64,000 bases of DNA. It comes from Gammaproteobacteria bacterium. GTDB lineage: Bacteria; Pseudomonadota; Gammaproteobacteria; Steroidobacterales; GCA-2729495. The stretch covers positions 1-64,000 of the forward strand of contig JAJFJS010000067.1 of NCBI GenBank assembly GCA_021773815.1. The letters run 5' to 3'. The position numbers and the translations under genes were made by a program. Under the pieces are notes generated by a model. That model saw only the letters and a program-made list of their open reading frames with translations, searched no databases and had not been told where the DNA came from. This document shows positions 62,396 to 64,000 of this stretch, piece by piece; position 1 is the stretch's first letter, and each line of letters starts with the position of its first letter.

Positions 62396-63645
62396 CAGCC
62401 ATACCGGACCAGAAGAAAATGACCCCGACGGCTCTCGATGTCGACCGGTTGCGTCAGGATTTCCCGATTCTCGCGCAGAAGATCAACGGGCACCGGCTCG
62501 CCTTTCTCGACAGCGCCGCATCGTCACAACGACCGCAGTGCGTGATCGACGCCGTTCGCCACTACTACGAGCGCGACCATGCCAACGTCCATCGCGGCGT
62601 TCACACGCTCAGTCACCGTGCGACCGAAGCTTACGAGGGTGCCCGCGAGAAGGTCCGACAATTCATTAATGCGGCGTCGACACGCGAGATCGTCTTTACG
62701 CGCGGCACGACCGATTCGATTAATCTGCTGGCGGCGAGCTTCGGGCAGGACATCGAAGCCGGCGACGAGATCGTCATATCGCACCTCGAACATCATTCGA
62801 ATATCGTGCCATGGCAGATGTTGTGCGAACGCACCGGCGCGGTACTCAGGGTCGTGCCGATCAATGACCGTGGCGAGATCCGCATGGACGAATACCTGTC
62901 GTTGCTCGGACCGCGCACACGGCTGGTCGCCATATCGCACGTGTCCAATGCGCTCGGCACCATCAACCCGGTCGAGCAGATCATCGCAGCGGCCCGCGAG
63001 CACAGCATCCCCGTGCTGCTGGACGGTGCGCAGGCAGTGCCGCACCAACGCGTCGATGTCACGGCGCTGGACTGCGACTTCTATGCGTTTTCCGGGCACA
63101 AGATGTGCGGACCGACCGGAATCGGCGTGTTTTACGCCAAAGAGGAATGGCTCGAACGGCTGCCGCCCTACCAGGGCGGCGGGGACATGATCCTGACCGT
63201 CAGCTTCGCTGGCACGACCTACAACGATCTGCCGTACAAGTTCGAGGCCGGCACGCCGAATATCGCCGGCGCCATCGGCCTCGGCGCCGCCGTCGACTAC
63301 CTGCTCGACATCGGCATGGATGAAATACAGGCCCATGAATCGGCAATCCTGGACTATGCAACGAATGCGGTCGGTGGCATCGACGGCATTCAGCTCGTCG
63401 GTACCGCAGAGCACAAGGCCGGCGTCCTGTCGTTCAACCTCGACGGGGTGCACCCGCACGACCTGGGCACCATCCTGGATCACCACGGCGTCGCCATTCG
63501 CACGGGCCACCACTGTGCGATGCCGGTCATGGAATTTTTCGGCATCGCCGGCACGGCGCGCGCCTCGCTGGCGTTTTACAACTGCCGCGAGGACATCGAT
63601 CAATTGATCGAAGGTCTGCATCTGGCCATACGGATGTTTAACTGA
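62392..63645 (+). CDS. sufS: SufS cysteine desulfurase
   Basis: 417 aa from the ATG at 62392; the track ORF starts 68 codons too early, inside sufD. Fold-type I PLP enzyme with the Schiff-base Lys in FSGHKMCGPTGIG and the sulfur-accepting Cys in RTGHHCAMPVMEFF. It takes sulfur from L-cysteine and passes it to the SufU partner encoded next. Confidence 0.97.
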   Translation: MTAIPDQKKMTPTALDVDRLRQDFPILAQKINGHRLAFLDSAASSQRPQCVIDAVRHYYERDHANVHRGVHTLSHRATEAYEGAREKVRQFINAASTREIVFTRGTTDSINLLAASFGQDIEAGDEIVISHLEHHSNIVPWQMLCERTGAVLRVVPINDRGEIRMDEYLSLLGPRTRLVAISHVSNALGTINPVEQIIAAAREHSIPVLLDGAQAVPHQRVDVTALDCDFYAFSGHKMCGPTGIGVFYAKEEWLERLPPYQGGGDMILTVSFAGTTYNDLPYKFEAGTPNIAGAIGLGAAVDYLLDIGMDEIQAHESAILDYATNAVGGIDGIQLVGTAEHKAGVLSFNLDGVHPHDLGTILDHHGVAIRTGHHCAMPVMEFFGIAGTARASLAFYNCREDIDQLIEGLHLAIRMFN

Positions 63646-64000
63646 TGGCTGAGACTCAGGACCTCGTGACGCTCTATCGGCAGACCGTGCTCGACCACAG
63701 TCGGCAGCCGAGGAATTTTCGCCGCCTCGATCCCGCGGACCGCACGATCGTTGGGCACAACCCGCTGTGCGGCGACAAAATGACGCTCTATCTGAATATC
63801 GATCAGGATCGAATTGAAGATCTGGCATTCGAAGGCACCGGCTGCGCCATATCGATGGCATCCGCATCGATCATGACCGAGATGCTGCGGCATCGTGCGC
63901 TGGATGAGGTTCAGCACGAAATCGAGTCGGTCATAGGAACGTTTGAACCGCATGGACAGGATGACACGCCGATCGCCGGCGCCATGGCGGCGCTCGGCGG
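63645..64000 (+). CDS. sufU: SufU sulfurtransferase, 3' end beyond the window
   Basis: The start ATG overlaps the sufS stop (TGATG). The visible 118 residues begin MAETQDLVTLYRQTVLDHSR and carry NPLCGDKMTLYL and GTGCAISMASASIMTE, the first two zinc/cluster ligand sites of SufU/IscU proteins; the third Cys lies past the end. SufU accepts sulfur from SufS. Its presence in place of SufE makes this a SufU-type operon. Confidence 0.93.
   Translation, partial: MAETQDLVTLYRQTVLDHSRQPRNFRRLDPADRTIVGHNPLCGDKMTLYLNIDQDRIEDLAFEGTGCAISMASASIMTEMLRHRALDEVQHEIESVIGTFEPHGQDDTPIAGAMAALG

Noticed and set aside
62524-63867. 447-aa minus-strand ORF opposite sufS and sufU
   Set aside because: Antisense shadow of the suf genes.
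1-64000. CRISPR arrays, insertion sequences and prophage genes
   Set aside because: No regularly spaced repeats, transposase, integrase or phage structural genes were seen.

Overview
The window is GC-rich bacterial DNA, densely coding on both strands. It carries a gammaproteobacterial core-gene set: dapA/gcvR/bcp/bepA, the ppsR-ppsA divergent pair, slyX, orn/rsgA, 4.5S RNA-dnaX-ybaB-recR, mlaA and mlaC, and a DUF1249 protein. VPLPA/PEP-CTERM proteins, TonB2-type energisation, a large TonB-dependent receptor and several molybdoenzymes suggest a free-living, probably marine or sediment heterotroph. I cannot name the order with confidence; something near Woeseiales or Steroidobacterales would fit.

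Region 1 (1-30 kb) is a catabolic and redox region. It opens with a partial NCS1-type permease. A three-subunit membrane-bound molybdopterin oxidoreductase follows (catalytic, four-cluster Fe-S and NrfD-like anchor subunits), then a TonB-dependent receptor and the Mo-cofactor sulfurtransferase FdhD. Next is a minus-strand operon of a Ycf48-like lipoprotein, an RND/MMPL transporter, and DUF1302 and DUF1329 envelope proteins. Two xanthine dehydrogenase/CO dehydrogenase-type molybdenum hydroxylases lie back to back. The minus-strand one is preceded by a luciferase-like flavoenzyme and followed by MoxR and VWA maturation genes. The plus-strand one includes a CoxG protein and is followed by a glutaryl-CoA dehydrogenase. 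Together these look like a pathway for taking up and oxidising a hydrophobic or aromatic substrate; the substrate is not visible in the sequence.

Region 2 (30-47.5 kb) is mostly housekeeping: cyclophilin, slyX, two small lipoproteins, a secreted gluzincin, small membrane proteins, prc, an unrecognised coiled-coil protein, DUF1249, ppsR/ppsA, a YgiM-like SH3 protein, orn, rsgA, recR, ybaB, dnaX and the 4.5S RNA gene.

Region 3 (47.5-51.5 kb) is sparse. It has two VPLPA-CTERM surface proteins, a cysteine-rich secreted protein, a tRNA-Ser(GGA) with a strong terminator, and three long non-coding stretches.

Region 4 (51.5-64 kb) holds a short lipoprotein, dapA, gcvR, bcp, bepA, mlaA, mlaC and the SUF Fe-S operon (Rrf2 regulator, sufB, C, D, S and partial sufU). 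Between mlaA and mlaC lies the most unusual gene of the window: one ORF that fuses an ExbB-type proton-channel subunit to a TonB energy transducer, with no exbD present. SUF, FdhD and the MoxR/VWA pair would supply the Fe-S clusters and mature Mo cofactor that the region 1 enzymes need.
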